The translations under genes were made by a program, and so were the position numbers. The notes beneath the pieces were generated by a model. It made no database searches. It saw only the letters and a program-made list of their open reading frames with translations, and had not been told where the DNA came from. From positions 1-27,889 of the forward strand of contig CAZQEU010000017.1 of NCBI GenBank assembly GCA_964592335.1: 27,889 nt of DNA, given 5' to 3'. Positions within the stretch are counted from its first letter, which is position 1; each line of letters starts with the position of its first letter. The stretch is from CAZKUB01 sp964592335 (GTDB taxonomy: Archaea > Thermoplasmatota > E2 > DHVEG-1). Positions 6,861 through 15,595 of this stretch are shown in pieces.

Positions 6861-7988
6861 TTACTCTATTTTTTCTTTTAAAAGGTAAAAATTATCTTTA
6901 TTTTTAATGTATGTACCCACTGAAATTATGTTATCCTGGTGGTCAACAGCTATATCAAAAAGTGTTTTATTGGTTTTTGATTTTTTTGTTGTTTTGACTT
7001 CTCCATTAGTTTTGTAGGTTATTATAATACTTTCAGGCTTTTTAGATCCATAATATGTATTTCCAACTATAATGTAATCTTTTGAATTTACGTCGACCCC
7101 ATAAGGTGCAACATATTTTTTGTTTTTGTATATTTCTCTCCATAAAATTTTACCATGTTTATTTGCTTTAATTGTAACTGGATGTCCTAATCTCTGGCCA
7201 ACAATTATTATATTATCGTTTGAATCAATTGAAACATCAAACGCCTCTGAAGTTACTCGAGATTCGTATCGTTTTTTCCACAAAAGATTTCCATTTTCAT
7301 CATATTTTAAGGATAGGAAACCAGCGGTCCAGGGGGAATTAGGTTTGTAAGGTTTTTTATACGGAGTATATGCATATCCTACAATTATAGCATTATTGTT
7401 AGAATCAGTAGTGATTGAATAAGGTATATCCATATAATGTTCGTGGAATATTTTATCAAATATCATTTTTCCATTTTTATCGCACTTTATAGTCCAACAT
7501 CCAAGATTTGGTTGACCAGTGATAAAAAATGTTGATGTGAAATAAATATTGTCTTTTGAGTCTGTTGTAATTCCAAAGCCCATAGTACAAATCCCTTTTT
7601 TAAAAGATTTATTCCACAACAAAGTTCCATTTTTGTCATATTTTAGAATAAAAGCGCTAGCATTTGGAAGAGGATCGGGGTTCCACATACCAGAAAAACC
7701 AACAACAATTATGTTGTTATTTGAATCGGTTGTTATATCATATGCAATATCTTGTTTTTCACTTTCGTAAGTTTTATTTAATAATAATTTCCCATTCTCA
7801 TCATATTTTACGGTTTTAAAATTGTATGTATTTCCATCAAATAAACTTCCGGCCGCAATTATATTGTTATCATAATCAATTTCTACAGCATTTCCAAAAT
7901 TTTCCATTTTTTCGTTTGATTTTCTAAACCATATAATACTATTTTTTTTGTGGGGATTATAAAAGCTACCTGAATAGTTGTTTTTCAT
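6861..7988 (-). CDS. Beta-propeller repeat protein (SBBP-type)
   Basis: 375 residues from ATG 7988, seven bases after the C25 gene's stop; a TTG start at 8030 overlapping that gene would add 14 residues. The protein is a series of about 45-60-residue repeats with the pattern D-[ST]-NNNI-hydrophobic-VG, then a K-Y-D-x-NG-x-L-hydrophobic-W strand (for example YDITTDSNNNIIVVGF and LKYDENGNLLWKK). This is the SBBP/beta-propeller repeat found in many archaeal and bacterial surface proteins. There are six or seven repeats, enough for one propeller. No signal peptide or membrane segment is visible, matching the leaderless upstream peptidase and suggesting both act in the cytoplasm, possibly together. 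Its role is not established; binding or scaffolding is inferred from the fold. Confidence 0.7.
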   Translation of the reverse strand: MKNNYSGSFYNPHKKNSIIWFRKSNEKMENFGNAVEIDYDNNIIAAGSLFDGNTYNFKTVKYDENGKLLLNKTYESEKQDIAYDITTDSNNNIIVVGFSGMWNPDPLPNASAFILKYDKNGTLLWNKSFKKGICTMGFGITTDSKDNIYFTSTFFITGQPNLGCWTIKCDKNGKMIFDKIFHEHYMDIPYSITTDSNNNAIIVGYAYTPYKKPYKPNSPWTAGFLSLKYDENGNLLWKKRYESRVTSEAFDVSIDSNDNIIIVGQRLGHPVTIKANKHGKILWREIYKNKKYVAPYGVDVNSKDYIIVGNTYYGSKKPESIIITYKTNGEVKTTKKSKTNKTLFDIAVDHQDNIISVGTYIKNKDNFYLLKEKIE

Positions 7989-7995
7989 TTTTGTA

Positions 7996-9231
7996 TTACT
8001 CTTTGTCTTCCAAATATGGATAACCTCCAACTCTAAGACTGGGATCTCCTATTAAATTATACTCTTGTAGAATCATTCGATCTCCAAAATTAGTAATATA
8101 ATCTTTTTGAGCTTTCATAAACATTTCTGAAAGGGTAATATTTTTCTTATAATTGTAAGCTTTAAAAAAATATAAACCTAACATACTTTCACCCCCTTGA
8201 GAAACACCACTAAATGATGATCTGCATGAAGCAACAGCTGCTATGGCGCCACCATATCTCCTGGAAACAAATTGCCATGCAAGGCATGAAAAAGGAATTT
8301 TTTTGATACTATAATCTAATCTACCCAGATTACAACCACCAAAAAATACTATTGGAAGTTTGTTTTTATTGAAAAGCAAGCAATTCAAAGGATACATAAA
8401 ACTAGTAGAATTTTTTTCTGGTTGGACATACCATTTTAATGCCCCTCCATGTCCTGAAAAATGAACAAAACCTGATCCTTTATTCAACTCAGATAGAATT
8501 GATATCATATTCAAAGTTTTTTTTGATTTCCATAAAGTTACAGGATTAAAAGTATCCAACTCTTCCATTACCTTTTTATTAATATATTCGCCTTCGGCTC
8601 CTGAGTGTCCTGACCAATTCCACCATTTGTTATACTTTGTCATTTGCCTTGATACTGCATCTCCACCACATAAGATAATTCTTTTAAACCAATCTTGGTC
8701 ATATGTGCGTTTTTCATATTTTATAATCTTGTTTACAATGCTATGAACTTCTAGTAGATTCTTACATGCCAATCGTCCTATTCCCACATCAGGTTTAAGA
8801 TCGATAAAATCAGTTTTTCCATTATGTTTATATTCTCCAAATAATCCATTGCCATTAGTATCCCAGCTAGAAAAACTACCGTCTTTATTATAGATATCTG
8901 CGTAGTAAAGGTCTGTAATGAATTTACCGTCCCACATATGAGTTGATCTAATCGGTATATGCCTAATATCTCCTACAAGCATTACATATTTATTTTTCCA
9001 TTTTTCAACCGCGCCTTTAATAAAGTATTTTATCCTCTCAGGCTTGTCACGTCCCTTCTTCTTAAAATAAATTCCTTTATATATGTCATCTAATCGTACA
9101 ATTTTTGTATTTAATCCATAACTACTTTTATGGTTAGCTAGACGATTTAAATATCTGCTGAATTTTATTGGTGTTATTATAAGCAGGTCGTAGCTTTCGT
9201 CGTTTGAATCAAACTTTTTATTTACATTCAC
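7996..9231 (-). CDS. C25 (gingipain-type, caspase-like) cysteine peptidase without signal peptide
   Basis: 411 residues from GTG 9231; the frame upstream is closed by TGA before any other usual start. The peptidase C25 fold is recognisable: YDLLIITP at the start of the first strand, YVMLVGD (about 82-88), DLYYAD (about 107-112), PDVGIGRL (about 147-154), then the catalytic histidine in HFSGHGG (H261) and the catalytic cysteine in FFGGC (C300). NLIGDPSLRVGG closes the domain, as in other family members. Clan CD enzymes cut after a specific residue, commonly Arg, Lys or Asp. Gingipains are secreted with a signal and pro-region, but neither is present here, so a cytosolic role is likely. The gene lies in the peptide-modification island, so removal of a RiPP leader is an attractive but unproven job. 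A TATA-like TTTATAAG lies upstream on the minus strand. Confidence 0.82.
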   Translation of the reverse strand: MNVNKKFDSNDESYDLLIITPIKFSRYLNRLANHKSSYGLNTKIVRLDDIYKGIYFKKKGRDKPERIKYFIKGAVEKWKNKYVMLVGDIRHIPIRSTHMWDGKFITDLYYADIYNKDGSFSSWDTNGNGLFGEYKHNGKTDFIDLKPDVGIGRLACKNLLEVHSIVNKIIKYEKRTYDQDWFKRIILCGGDAVSRQMTKYNKWWNWSGHSGAEGEYINKKVMEELDTFNPVTLWKSKKTLNMISILSELNKGSGFVHFSGHGGALKWYVQPEKNSTSFMYPLNCLLFNKNKLPIVFFGGCNLGRLDYSIKKIPFSCLAWQFVSRRYGGAIAAVASCRSSFSGVSQGGESMLGLYFFKAYNYKKNITLSEMFMKAQKDYITNFGDRMILQEYNLIGDPSLRVGGYPYLEDKE

Positions 9232-9337
9232 ATAATCAAGTAGATAATTACGACTCTTTAACTTTTTTGTTTTTCATATAAAAATCTTATAAATTTGATT
9301 ATATTAATCCTATTTGATAGTTTATTTAATTTTACTA

Positions 9338-10081
9338 TTACTTGGTACAAGCAAAAACAGGAAATTTTTTTACCTTTCCACTCCAAACTTTCTTTGTATA
9401 ACCTTCAAATATATCAACTTTGAATCCGACTTTTTTTGTAATTTCTTTTACTTTCAGAATATTAAAAATCCCTACTTTTATTTTTTCTTTAAAAACCTTA
9501 AAATCACCATTTTTAAATATAATAAATGCTGTATCTATTATAGCATAATTTCCTTTGTTCCTCGCTTTTGAAACTCTTATTAAATCAAAATCTTTTTTTG
9601 ACCAGTTACCTACTATCAAAGGGTCCGATTGCCCTATCCATATATCTTCGTTAAATCCCAGGTCATATATTAAAATACCATTTTTTTCCAAATGTTTATA
9701 ACAATTCTTTAAACTTTTTTCCAAATTCTTATAATATATATTAAAATCCATTACGCTGTATAAAGATAAAACAATATCAAATTTCCCATCCAGATTAAAG
9801 TCTTTCATTTCCCCTGTTAAAAACTTACTATTTCTTGTTTTTTGTCTTGCAACGTTAATCATTTCCTTATTTTTATCTATGCCAACTATTTTAAAACCTT
9901 TTTTTTCTAATAGAACATCATGGTTTCCTGTTCCACACCCTATATCTAATATTTTCTTTCCATGAATATTGTATTTTTTAATTAAATATTCCAGAAATTC
10001 CGTTTCTTTTTTATAATTCTTTTCTGAACGCCATACATCATAATATTCAGCCATTTTCGTATATGAAATTTCTCTTGACAT
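9338..10081 (-). CDS. Class I SAM-dependent methyltransferase
   Basis: 247 residues. N-terminal YYDVW resembles the start of small-molecule and peptide methyltransferases. Motif I is ILDIGCGTGNH (44-54), and the acidic residue at the end of strand 2 is in VGIDKNKEMI (D69). Motif II/post II is FDIVLSLYSVMDF, with ILIYDLGFNED as motif III. The substrate cannot be inferred; the C-terminal half, rich in beta strands and lysines, is the likely substrate side. It starts 16 bases after the HExxH gene's stop, so the two are probably co-transcribed. It could methylate a peptide or metabolite made by the island's other enzymes (inference). Confidence 0.82.
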   Translation of the reverse strand: MSREISYTKMAEYYDVWRSEKNYKKETEFLEYLIKKYNIHGKKILDIGCGTGNHDVLLEKKGFKIVGIDKNKEMINVARQKTRNSKFLTGEMKDFNLDGKFDIVLSLYSVMDFNIYYKNLEKSLKNCYKHLEKNGILIYDLGFNEDIWIGQSDPLIVGNWSKKDFDLIRVSKARNKGNYAIIDTAFIIFKNGDFKVFKEKIKVGIFNILKVKEITKKVGFKVDIFEGYTKKVWSGKVKKFPVFACTK

Positions 10082-10097
10082 TCTATTAACAGATATA

Positions 10098-11021
10098 TCA
10101 TAAATTATTAAATCTTTTCTTCTTTAGATATATATCTAAAATTTCATCTTGGTAGTGTCTCGGAAAAAAAGATGAACTGATTTGTATATATTCTTTAAAA
10201 TTTTCTTCATATAATTTTATCAATTTAAGATGTTTTTCAGAAGATATAGCTTCCAATATATCCTTCTGATACTTTAATTGTTTTAATTCATTCCATTCAA
10301 ATCTTTTGGCAATTTCATAAAGTCTTTTGTTTGCCTTATCTATTTTTGTTAGACATTTATCTTTTATTTTTAAATCGATTTTATTTATTAATGAGTATCT
10401 ATATATTATATGAAAATTAAAGAACGGAATTTTGTAAAATAATTTATTTTTATTATTTTCATCGAATTTATTATTGATTCCATTACAGTATCTTGTATTT
10501 CTTTTTTCTGAATATTCCAACTCGTTATGATACAGCCATACATCGGCGCTTACTTCTTGTTTTAATTTTAGTAAATCAAATAAATAAATAAGTCCTTTGT
10601 TATGGTAATCTATCAATTTTTGATATTTTGATTCCTTGACTAAAATTTTTTCTGGTGAATTCTCTGATATGTATTGCCTAATCTTTAGTAGGTTTGGATT
10701 TGTAATTAAGTGACCAATTTCATGTAATATGTTCTCATTTTTTTCTTCTTTATTAAGCCTGAAAAACCCATCCCTCAATAATATCCTAATTGGTTCATGC
10801 TTATGTTCTTTTAAACTCCTCGTATCAATTAGAGATGCAAGCTCAGGCATACCTGAGTTTATATAAACTAAATCATCTTTATACAAACCATATTTCACAT
10901 CAGACGAAAATTTTAATTTAAAACAATTTAAGTAACTAAATTCTTTTATAAAATAACTAAAATAATCAATAACTTCATCTTCATTTTTTGGATTGTAACT
11001 AATGATTAGTTCTGTGAACAT
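10098..11021 (-). CDS. Putative HExxH zinc metalloprotein/peptidase
   Basis: 307 residues from ATG 11021, preceded by CGGTGAATAA, a good ribosome-binding site. NILHEIGHLITNP contains HEIGH (H100, E101, H104), the HExxH zinc site of gluzincin and related peptidases. QEVSADVWLY further on offers E156 or D160 as a third ligand. No signal peptide or membrane helix is visible. The C-terminal third (about 200-307) is basic and helical with no recognised domain. I do not recognise the family. A cytosolic peptidase or an inactive relative are both possible. Its pairing with a methyltransferase gene and nearby radical SAM genes makes peptide processing a reasonable guess. Confidence 0.6.
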   Translation of the reverse strand: MFTELIISYNPKNEDEVIDYFSYFIKEFSYLNCFKLKFSSDVKYGLYKDDLVYINSGMPELASLIDTRSLKEHKHEPIRILLRDGFFRLNKEEKNENILHEIGHLITNPNLLKIRQYISENSPEKILVKESKYQKLIDYHNKGLIYLFDLLKLKQEVSADVWLYHNELEYSEKRNTRYCNGINNKFDENNKNKLFYKIPFFNFHIIYRYSLINKIDLKIKDKCLTKIDKANKRLYEIAKRFEWNELKQLKYQKDILEAISSEKHLKLIKLYEENFKEYIQISSSFFPRHYQDEILDIYLKKKRFNNL

Positions 11022-11169
11022 TTATTCACCGATATTTACAGATATAACAAATAGAGATGTAAAAGTATTTTTATAATAAAATCCTTTCTTTTTCTATATT
11101 TAGTATGTTTTTTTAATTGGGAAACTATACATTAATATGATATATAACAGATTATGGAGGGAATCTAAA

Positions 11170-12429
11170 ATGAAAAAAGTATTTATTTTTTTAAAAGCAT
11201 GTTCTGCAAGAGGAGTGGATGCATCTAAGTTAAAAGAATATTTGTTGAAAAATAAATACGAAGTTGTTGACAAACCAAAAAAAGCGGATTCAATAGTTAT
11301 TTTTGTATGCATGACTGGTACAGATAGTGGAAAAAAAGCTTCTATTAAAAGCATTAAAAATTTACAAAAATATAACGCTGAAATAATTGTTACAGGTTGT
11401 ATACCTCAAGGAAAAATAGATTTTTCCTCATTGGATGATAAGGTAATATTTATCCACAATAAAGAGTTTGATCAAAGAGTTGAGGAATTATTCCCGCCAA
11501 AAAACAATAACAATTTTAGAGATATCCAGAGTATAAATAAAGTTTTTGAAAATACTATCGAATTTATAGACGTTTCAATAATAATAAAATATCTTAATAA
11601 AGTGAGATTATTCAAGAAAATATACTTTTCACTTGAAGAGTATATCTTTGGTAAATTTTATGGTAAAAATACAGAAATATATAACTTGTTGTCATCAAAA
11701 AAAGAAAATGTTTTTAATTTACTAATTTGCCATGGATGTAGCGGTAATTGTTCTTATTGTTTAGTTAAGAAAACTATTGGTGATATAAAAAGTGAACCTT
11801 TTGATAAAGTGATATGTGGCTTTAAAGAAGGAGTAAAGCTAGGATATAAAACTTTTGTTATTCGTGGTGAAGATACTGGAGCCTATGGGACTGATATAGG
11901 TATAACTTTTCCTGATCTTTTAGAAAAGATTATAACTTTTCCAGGCGATTATAAAATAATAATAGATGATTTTGCTCCAAAATGGCTTAACAAATATATC
12001 GACGATTTAGAAAGAATCGTGCAGAAAGGAAAAATAATTGAATTTAATGTTCCAATCGAATCTGCTAGTAAGAGAATTTTAAAATTAATGTATAGAGATT
12101 CTAATGTAGAAAGAATGGAAAATAATATTTCCAGAATCAAGAAGACTTTCCCTAGTCTAAAAAGCAGCACTCATTATATACTGGGATTTCCAACTGAAAC
12201 TTGGAAAGATTTCCTCCAAACATTATACTTTATTGTTAAATCAGATTTTGATAGTGGATTTATTTTTCCCTACTATTGTCAACCCGACACAGATGCTGAA
12301 AAATTCGAGCCAAAAATATCTGAAAAAGAAAAACTTAAAAGATTAAATTATGCAAAAAAATATTTGGAAAAAGCTGGATATAAGGTGTACCGCAACAAAA
12401 AGAAAAAATTATTTATTTTTGAAAAATGA
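11170..12429 (+). CDS. Methylthiotransferase-like radical SAM protein 1 (no TRAM)
   Basis: 419 residues using ATG 11170, which has GGAGGG nine bases before it; an ATG at 11137 would lie before that site. The N-terminal UPF0004 domain supplies the three cysteines of the auxiliary 4Fe-4S cluster: C11 in KACSARG, C47 in FVCMTG and C77 in VTGCIPQ. The radical SAM triad is in HGCSGNCSYC (C190, C194, C197). YILGFPTET and the late FIFPY strand match MiaB/RimO/MtaB enzymes, which add a methylthio group to tRNA or to ribosomal protein S12. Two things are unlike those: an extra helical stretch of about 40 residues between the domains, and absence of the C-terminal TRAM RNA-binding domain. Without TRAM a peptide or other substrate is possible. 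A paralog lies at 15596. Confidence 0.82.
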   Translation: MKKVFIFLKACSARGVDASKLKEYLLKNKYEVVDKPKKADSIVIFVCMTGTDSGKKASIKSIKNLQKYNAEIIVTGCIPQGKIDFSSLDDKVIFIHNKEFDQRVEELFPPKNNNNFRDIQSINKVFENTIEFIDVSIIIKYLNKVRLFKKIYFSLEEYIFGKFYGKNTEIYNLLSSKKENVFNLLICHGCSGNCSYCLVKKTIGDIKSEPFDKVICGFKEGVKLGYKTFVIRGEDTGAYGTDIGITFPDLLEKIITFPGDYKIIIDDFAPKWLNKYIDDLERIVQKGKIIEFNVPIESASKRILKLMYRDSNVERMENNISRIKKTFPSLKSSTHYILGFPTETWKDFLQTLYFIVKSDFDSGFIFPYYCQPDTDAEKFEPKISEKEKLKRLNYAKKYLEKAGYKVYRNKKKKLFIFEK

Positions 12430-12616
12430 TTTTATCAGAAAAGAATACTTTTTTGGCCCATAAATCTTTTTTTAAGTTTGAATTAAAAATCATGAAAAAC
12501 TAGAATGATTTTTGTATACTGATGATTTTTTAAATTTTTTTATGATACTGAATAAGTTTAATAAAATAAATTGTTATCTTCGTTTAGTAATATGAGAATA
12601 ATTTGAGGGTGATAAA

Positions 12617-13606
12617 ATAAAAGAAGTTATTTTTTTAAAACATGAAAAACTACTAAATATTGCCTTAAAGAATTTTGATATTAATGATTTTAAAAACCAA
12701 AAAGTACCCATTAAATTACATATGGGTGAATTTAGAAACAAAAACCATGTCAGCGTTTCATTTGTAAAAAGTATTTTTCATGAATTGAAAAGTTTAGATG
12801 CAAGCCCTTTTCTTTTTGATACTTCTGTTTTATATAATAGTTTAAGAAAATTAAAAGTTGGCTACAAACTATTAGCAATAATGAATGGATTTTTAAAAGT
12901 TGGATGTCCAATATTTATTGGAAATGAGGGTGAAGATATTATGGTAAACGGCGAGATTTTTGAAGTCGTAGATGCATTAGCAGATTCTTCTCATATTTTT
13001 GTTTTATCTCACGTTACAGGTCATAACCTAGTTGGTTATGGGGGGGCTATAAAAAATTTAGGTATGGGTGGTGTTAGTAAAAAAACAAAATCAAAAATTC
13101 ATAAAGGCGGCAAACCTATCTTTATAAGAGATAAATGTAGTTTATGTGGATTATGTGAAAGATCCTGTCCTTTTAATGCAATTAAAATTGTTGAAAAAAC
13201 CAGGTTGGAAATTGATCGTAAAAAATGCCCTGGTTGTGGGATGTGTATTAATGTTTGTCCAAATAATGCAATTGAACCTAAAAACATTGAAATGCAGAAA
13301 GCTTTAGCTTTATCAGCAAAAGCTGTTGCAAAAAATAAAAAAATTATTTATGTCAATGTATTAAAAAATATTACTAAATTCTGTGATTGTGTTAATGGTA
13401 CTATCAATCCATTTTGTTCAGATATCGGTTACCTGATTTCAGATGATCCTGTTTCTATAGATAAAGCATCTATTGAATTAGTTGACAAAACTATGAATTC
13501 AAAAAATATTTTTAAAAAAATAACTGGTGTTAATCCAAATATTCAAATCAAATATGGTGATGAAATTAAATTGGGCAACATTGAATATAGATTAGTTAAA
13601 ATTTAG
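12617..13606 (+). CDS. DUF362 protein with two 4Fe-4S ferredoxin motifs, ATA start proposed
   Basis: The frame is open from just after TAA 12599-12601, and 329 residues result if ATA 12617 is the start. GAGGGTGAT (12605-12613) ends three bases before it, and no ATG, GTG or TTG exists in frame until ATG 12722, which sits inside the conserved block KVPIKLHMGE. Starting at 12722 would remove the first strand-helix unit of the fold. Family hallmarks: VPIKLHMGEFRN, VTGHNLVGYGGAIKNLGMGG, then two CxxCxxCxxxCP clusters, CSLCGLCERSCP (C174-C184) and CPGCGMCINVCP. DUF362 proteins are iron-sulfur proteins of unclear role, often beside redox genes. It may feed electrons to the many radical SAM enzymes nearby (inference). 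Confidence 0.8.
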   Translation: MKEVIFLKHEKLLNIALKNFDINDFKNQKVPIKLHMGEFRNKNHVSVSFVKSIFHELKSLDASPFLFDTSVLYNSLRKLKVGYKLLAIMNGFLKVGCPIFIGNEGEDIMVNGEIFEVVDALADSSHIFVLSHVTGHNLVGYGGAIKNLGMGGVSKKTKSKIHKGGKPIFIRDKCSLCGLCERSCPFNAIKIVEKTRLEIDRKKCPGCGMCINVCPNNAIEPKNIEMQKALALSAKAVAKNKKIIYVNVLKNITKFCDCVNGTINPFCSDIGYLISDDPVSIDKASIELVDKTMNSKNIFKKITGVNPNIQIKYGDEIKLGNIEYRLVKI

Positions 13607-13611
13607 TTATT

Positions 13612-14634
13612 TTATAACTTTTCAGATGGCCAATTTTGCAGATATTCATAATCTGGCGATATATCTTCTGTATAAAAATCCAGTCCAAACCAGCTGATTA
13701 TATCAAGTATTGTTTTAATTTGTTTATCTTTTAGTTGTATTTTCCATTTGGAAAGTTGCGTATTTATATCTTTTTTATAATTATTTGATGTTGTACCGCT
13801 AGGTTTATTTATCCTTTTTAATGCCTTTTCTGGAATATCCTCGCCAATCTTTTTAAATATTTTTTCCAGCTCATCTTTGCTTTCTAACAACAGCTTTTCA
13901 TAAGATATAATATGCCAATTGATTTTTTTCTTGTATGAGAGTGGTATAAGGTAGTTAACCGCCCAAATCAATGCCAATAACTCAGTTGAAGAATTAATAT
14001 TTTTTATTTTTTTTACTAGTTTTTCGTTATTTTTTATGTCTGGAATTGTAAGAACTTCTTTTATTATAAAATCTCTTGGAAGAGGTTGATTAAATTTTAA
14101 GTAGTATCCAGTCCCCCATTTTTCTATTTGAGAATTGATAACTGCACAGGGATGCCTAATTAACAAATAAATTTGTTTTAATTGAAAATTTTTGGATATA
14201 TGGGGCAGCATCCTATTAGTTCTAACAGATTTAATAATCAATTTATCTGCAAGCATTCTACTGGCAATCCATGAATTATGAATGTGGGGTTTCTTAGAAT
14301 TTTTTTTACCGGAAATAATTCTTTTTAGATAATCATCTATTTTTGGATAAGTCTTATGGGGGTCAAGATATTTATTTGGAGTCATATCTAACTCTTTTAT
14401 TTCTGGAAAAAAATCGATGTGAAATGGTTCAAATAATGTTTTATAATTTGGTAATGTTTCTAAAAGTTCCATTACCCATGTAGAACCTGATCGAGGAACT
14501 CCAGATATAAAGATTGTTTCTTTAGAATCAATTTTAATTGGTAAATTAAAACCAATCAGGTCAATTAATCTATAAATGAAATCTCTTCTTATTAGGTAAT
14601 AATCAATCTTTTTTCCTTTCACATTTAAAACCAT
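13612..14634 (-). CDS. PAPS-dependent sulfotransferase family protein
   Basis: 340 residues. FISGVPRSGSTWVMELLET (43-61) is the 5'-phosphosulfate-binding loop of sulfotransferases, and IYLLIRHPCAVINSQ (155-169) is the 3'-phosphate-binding segment with R160 and S168. FEPFH near 68-72 fits the region before the substrate pocket. The family transfers sulfate from PAPS to hydroxyl or amine groups of glycans, lipids, small molecules or tyrosines; the acceptor here is unknown. The gene ends 5 bases from the convergent DUF362 stop. The 12-base sequence CATGGCTTTTAA occurs twice at its 5' end (14632-14643 and 14652-14663), a small local duplication that creates a second, useless ATG. Sulfation of an island-encoded peptide is possible but unsupported beyond proximity. 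Confidence 0.8.
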   Translation of the reverse strand: MVLNVKGKKIDYYLIRRDFIYRLIDLIGFNLPIKIDSKETIFISGVPRSGSTWVMELLETLPNYKTLFEPFHIDFFPEIKELDMTPNKYLDPHKTYPKIDDYLKRIISGKKNSKKPHIHNSWIASRMLADKLIIKSVRTNRMLPHISKNFQLKQIYLLIRHPCAVINSQIEKWGTGYYLKFNQPLPRDFIIKEVLTIPDIKNNEKLVKKIKNINSSTELLALIWAVNYLIPLSYKKKINWHIISYEKLLLESKDELEKIFKKIGEDIPEKALKRINKPSGTTSNNYKKDINTQLSKWKIQLKDKQIKTILDIISWFGLDFYTEDISPDYEYLQNWPSEKL

Positions 14635-14807
14635 GGCTTTTAATATAAATACATGGCTTTTAAGATTATTAATTTTCTCATGTTTTTGTATAATTTTTTG
14701 TTTTAAATTAATCTATAAATCAGTATTTTCTATATTTTAAAGGTTAAAATTTAGGGTGTTGAAAAATTAAAAGAGCCCCCAAGATTCATTATGCTTGGGA
14801 TGCATTA

Positions 14808-15343
14808 ATGACTCTTAACAGGAGGGCAAGTTTAAGAAAGAAAATTGAAATTTTAAATCTTTCAGAAATAAAAGAAGTATTGGAAAGCAAATATGAATAC
14901 ACTCCAGGTAAACCTGGAAGACCACCAATATCTCCAACGGGACTGTTTCTATCCTTTATCATAATGTTCCTAAGAACAGAATCCTACCGAGATTACCATG
15001 CTTTTCTGGAAAAAACCAGTTCTGGAGACGGCAACTTGAATTTAAAGATGTTCCAGATATAGGAAGTTTCATCCATTTCCTAAAACGTATAGGAAAAGAC
15101 ACTTTTGAACCACATTACCCAGAGTGATTCAAAGATAAATGCCAGCAAAGAACCAGCGTTGAACGGTTCTTCTCCCGTTTTAAAGAACATCTGGATTTAA
15201 GAAAACAAAGAATCATAGGTAAAAGAAATGTTGAGATTTACTGCAATATCATCTGCACAGGGATGCTCCTTGTTGGTTATTTTAACCAACAACATGGTTT
15301 TTCACCACGCAGTGTGAAAACCTTTCTTAGAAAATACACCTAA
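14808..15343 (+). pseudogene. IS transposase, frameshifted and internally deleted
   Basis: The first reading frame (ATG 14808, with GKPGRPPISPTGLFLSFIIM) stops at 15060-15062 after losing one A in an A-run near 15008-15014. Restoring the A continues it as NQFWRRQLEFKDVPDIGSF and on to FEPHYPE. After an in-frame TGA the last part follows: QQRTSVERFFSRFKEH, which carries the R(3)E(6)K signature of DDE transposases, then KYT and TAA at 15341-15343. The segment that should hold the first two catalytic aspartates is missing between these parts. The family is IS5/IS1182-like by general pattern; exact assignment is uncertain. Confidence 0.8.
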
Positions 15344-15473
15344 AAAAAACTATCATTTGGTACAAAATACTGTTTTTTCCTAGTTTTACCCTATTTTGAA
15401 ATAGTAATATTTTTCAAAAATACTCCAAAACAATATGTTTTTCCTATCAATATTTCAGAGAAATATAGTAGAA

Positions 15474-15498
15474 ATTGATTCCAACGTTTGGAATCAAT
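15474..15498. terminator. 11-bp perfect hairpin in the IS right end
   Basis: ATTGATTCCAA (15474-15484) and TTGGAATCAAT (15488-15498) pair fully around CGT. It lies in the 180-base non-coding tail between the transposase stop and the right inverted repeat. It may terminate transcription leaving or entering the element, or be a transposition-related structure. Confidence 0.4.
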
Positions 15499-15557
15499 TA
15501 CTAAAAATCATTTCAGAACTATAATTTTTCAACAGGATAGTTAAATTTTTTACGGAA

Positions 15558-15568
15558 TTTATATATAC
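15558..15568 (+). promoter_or_regulatory. TATA box for the second methylthiotransferase-like gene
   Basis: TTTATATATAC sits about 33 bases before ATG 15596. With the usual archaeal TATA-to-start distance the transcript would begin within about ten bases of the ATG, so the mRNA would be nearly leaderless. There is no Shine-Dalgarno sequence before this ATG, which agrees. Confidence 0.5.
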
Positions 15569-15595
15569 TGCGATAGATATAAAGATATCAGTTCC

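Larger units (their letters stand above)
14757..15534 (+). mobile_element. Defective DDE-transposase insertion sequence
   Basis: The 13-base terminal inverted repeats are perfect: TGTTGAAAAATTA at 14757-14769 and its complement at 15522-15534. Between them lies a transposase with conserved N- and C-terminal ends but no middle. A CCCAAG/CTTGGG hairpin lies near the left end (14778-14799) and an 11-bp hairpin near the right end (15474-15498). No clear target-site duplication could be read. At 778 bases it is shorter than an autonomous element of this kind; it is immobile by itself but could be moved in trans. Confidence 0.82.

Noticed and set aside
12722..13606. ATG 12722 as the start of the DUF362 protein
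   Set aside because: It falls within the conserved KLHMGE block and would remove the first structural unit, while a strong ribosome-binding site lies further upstream.
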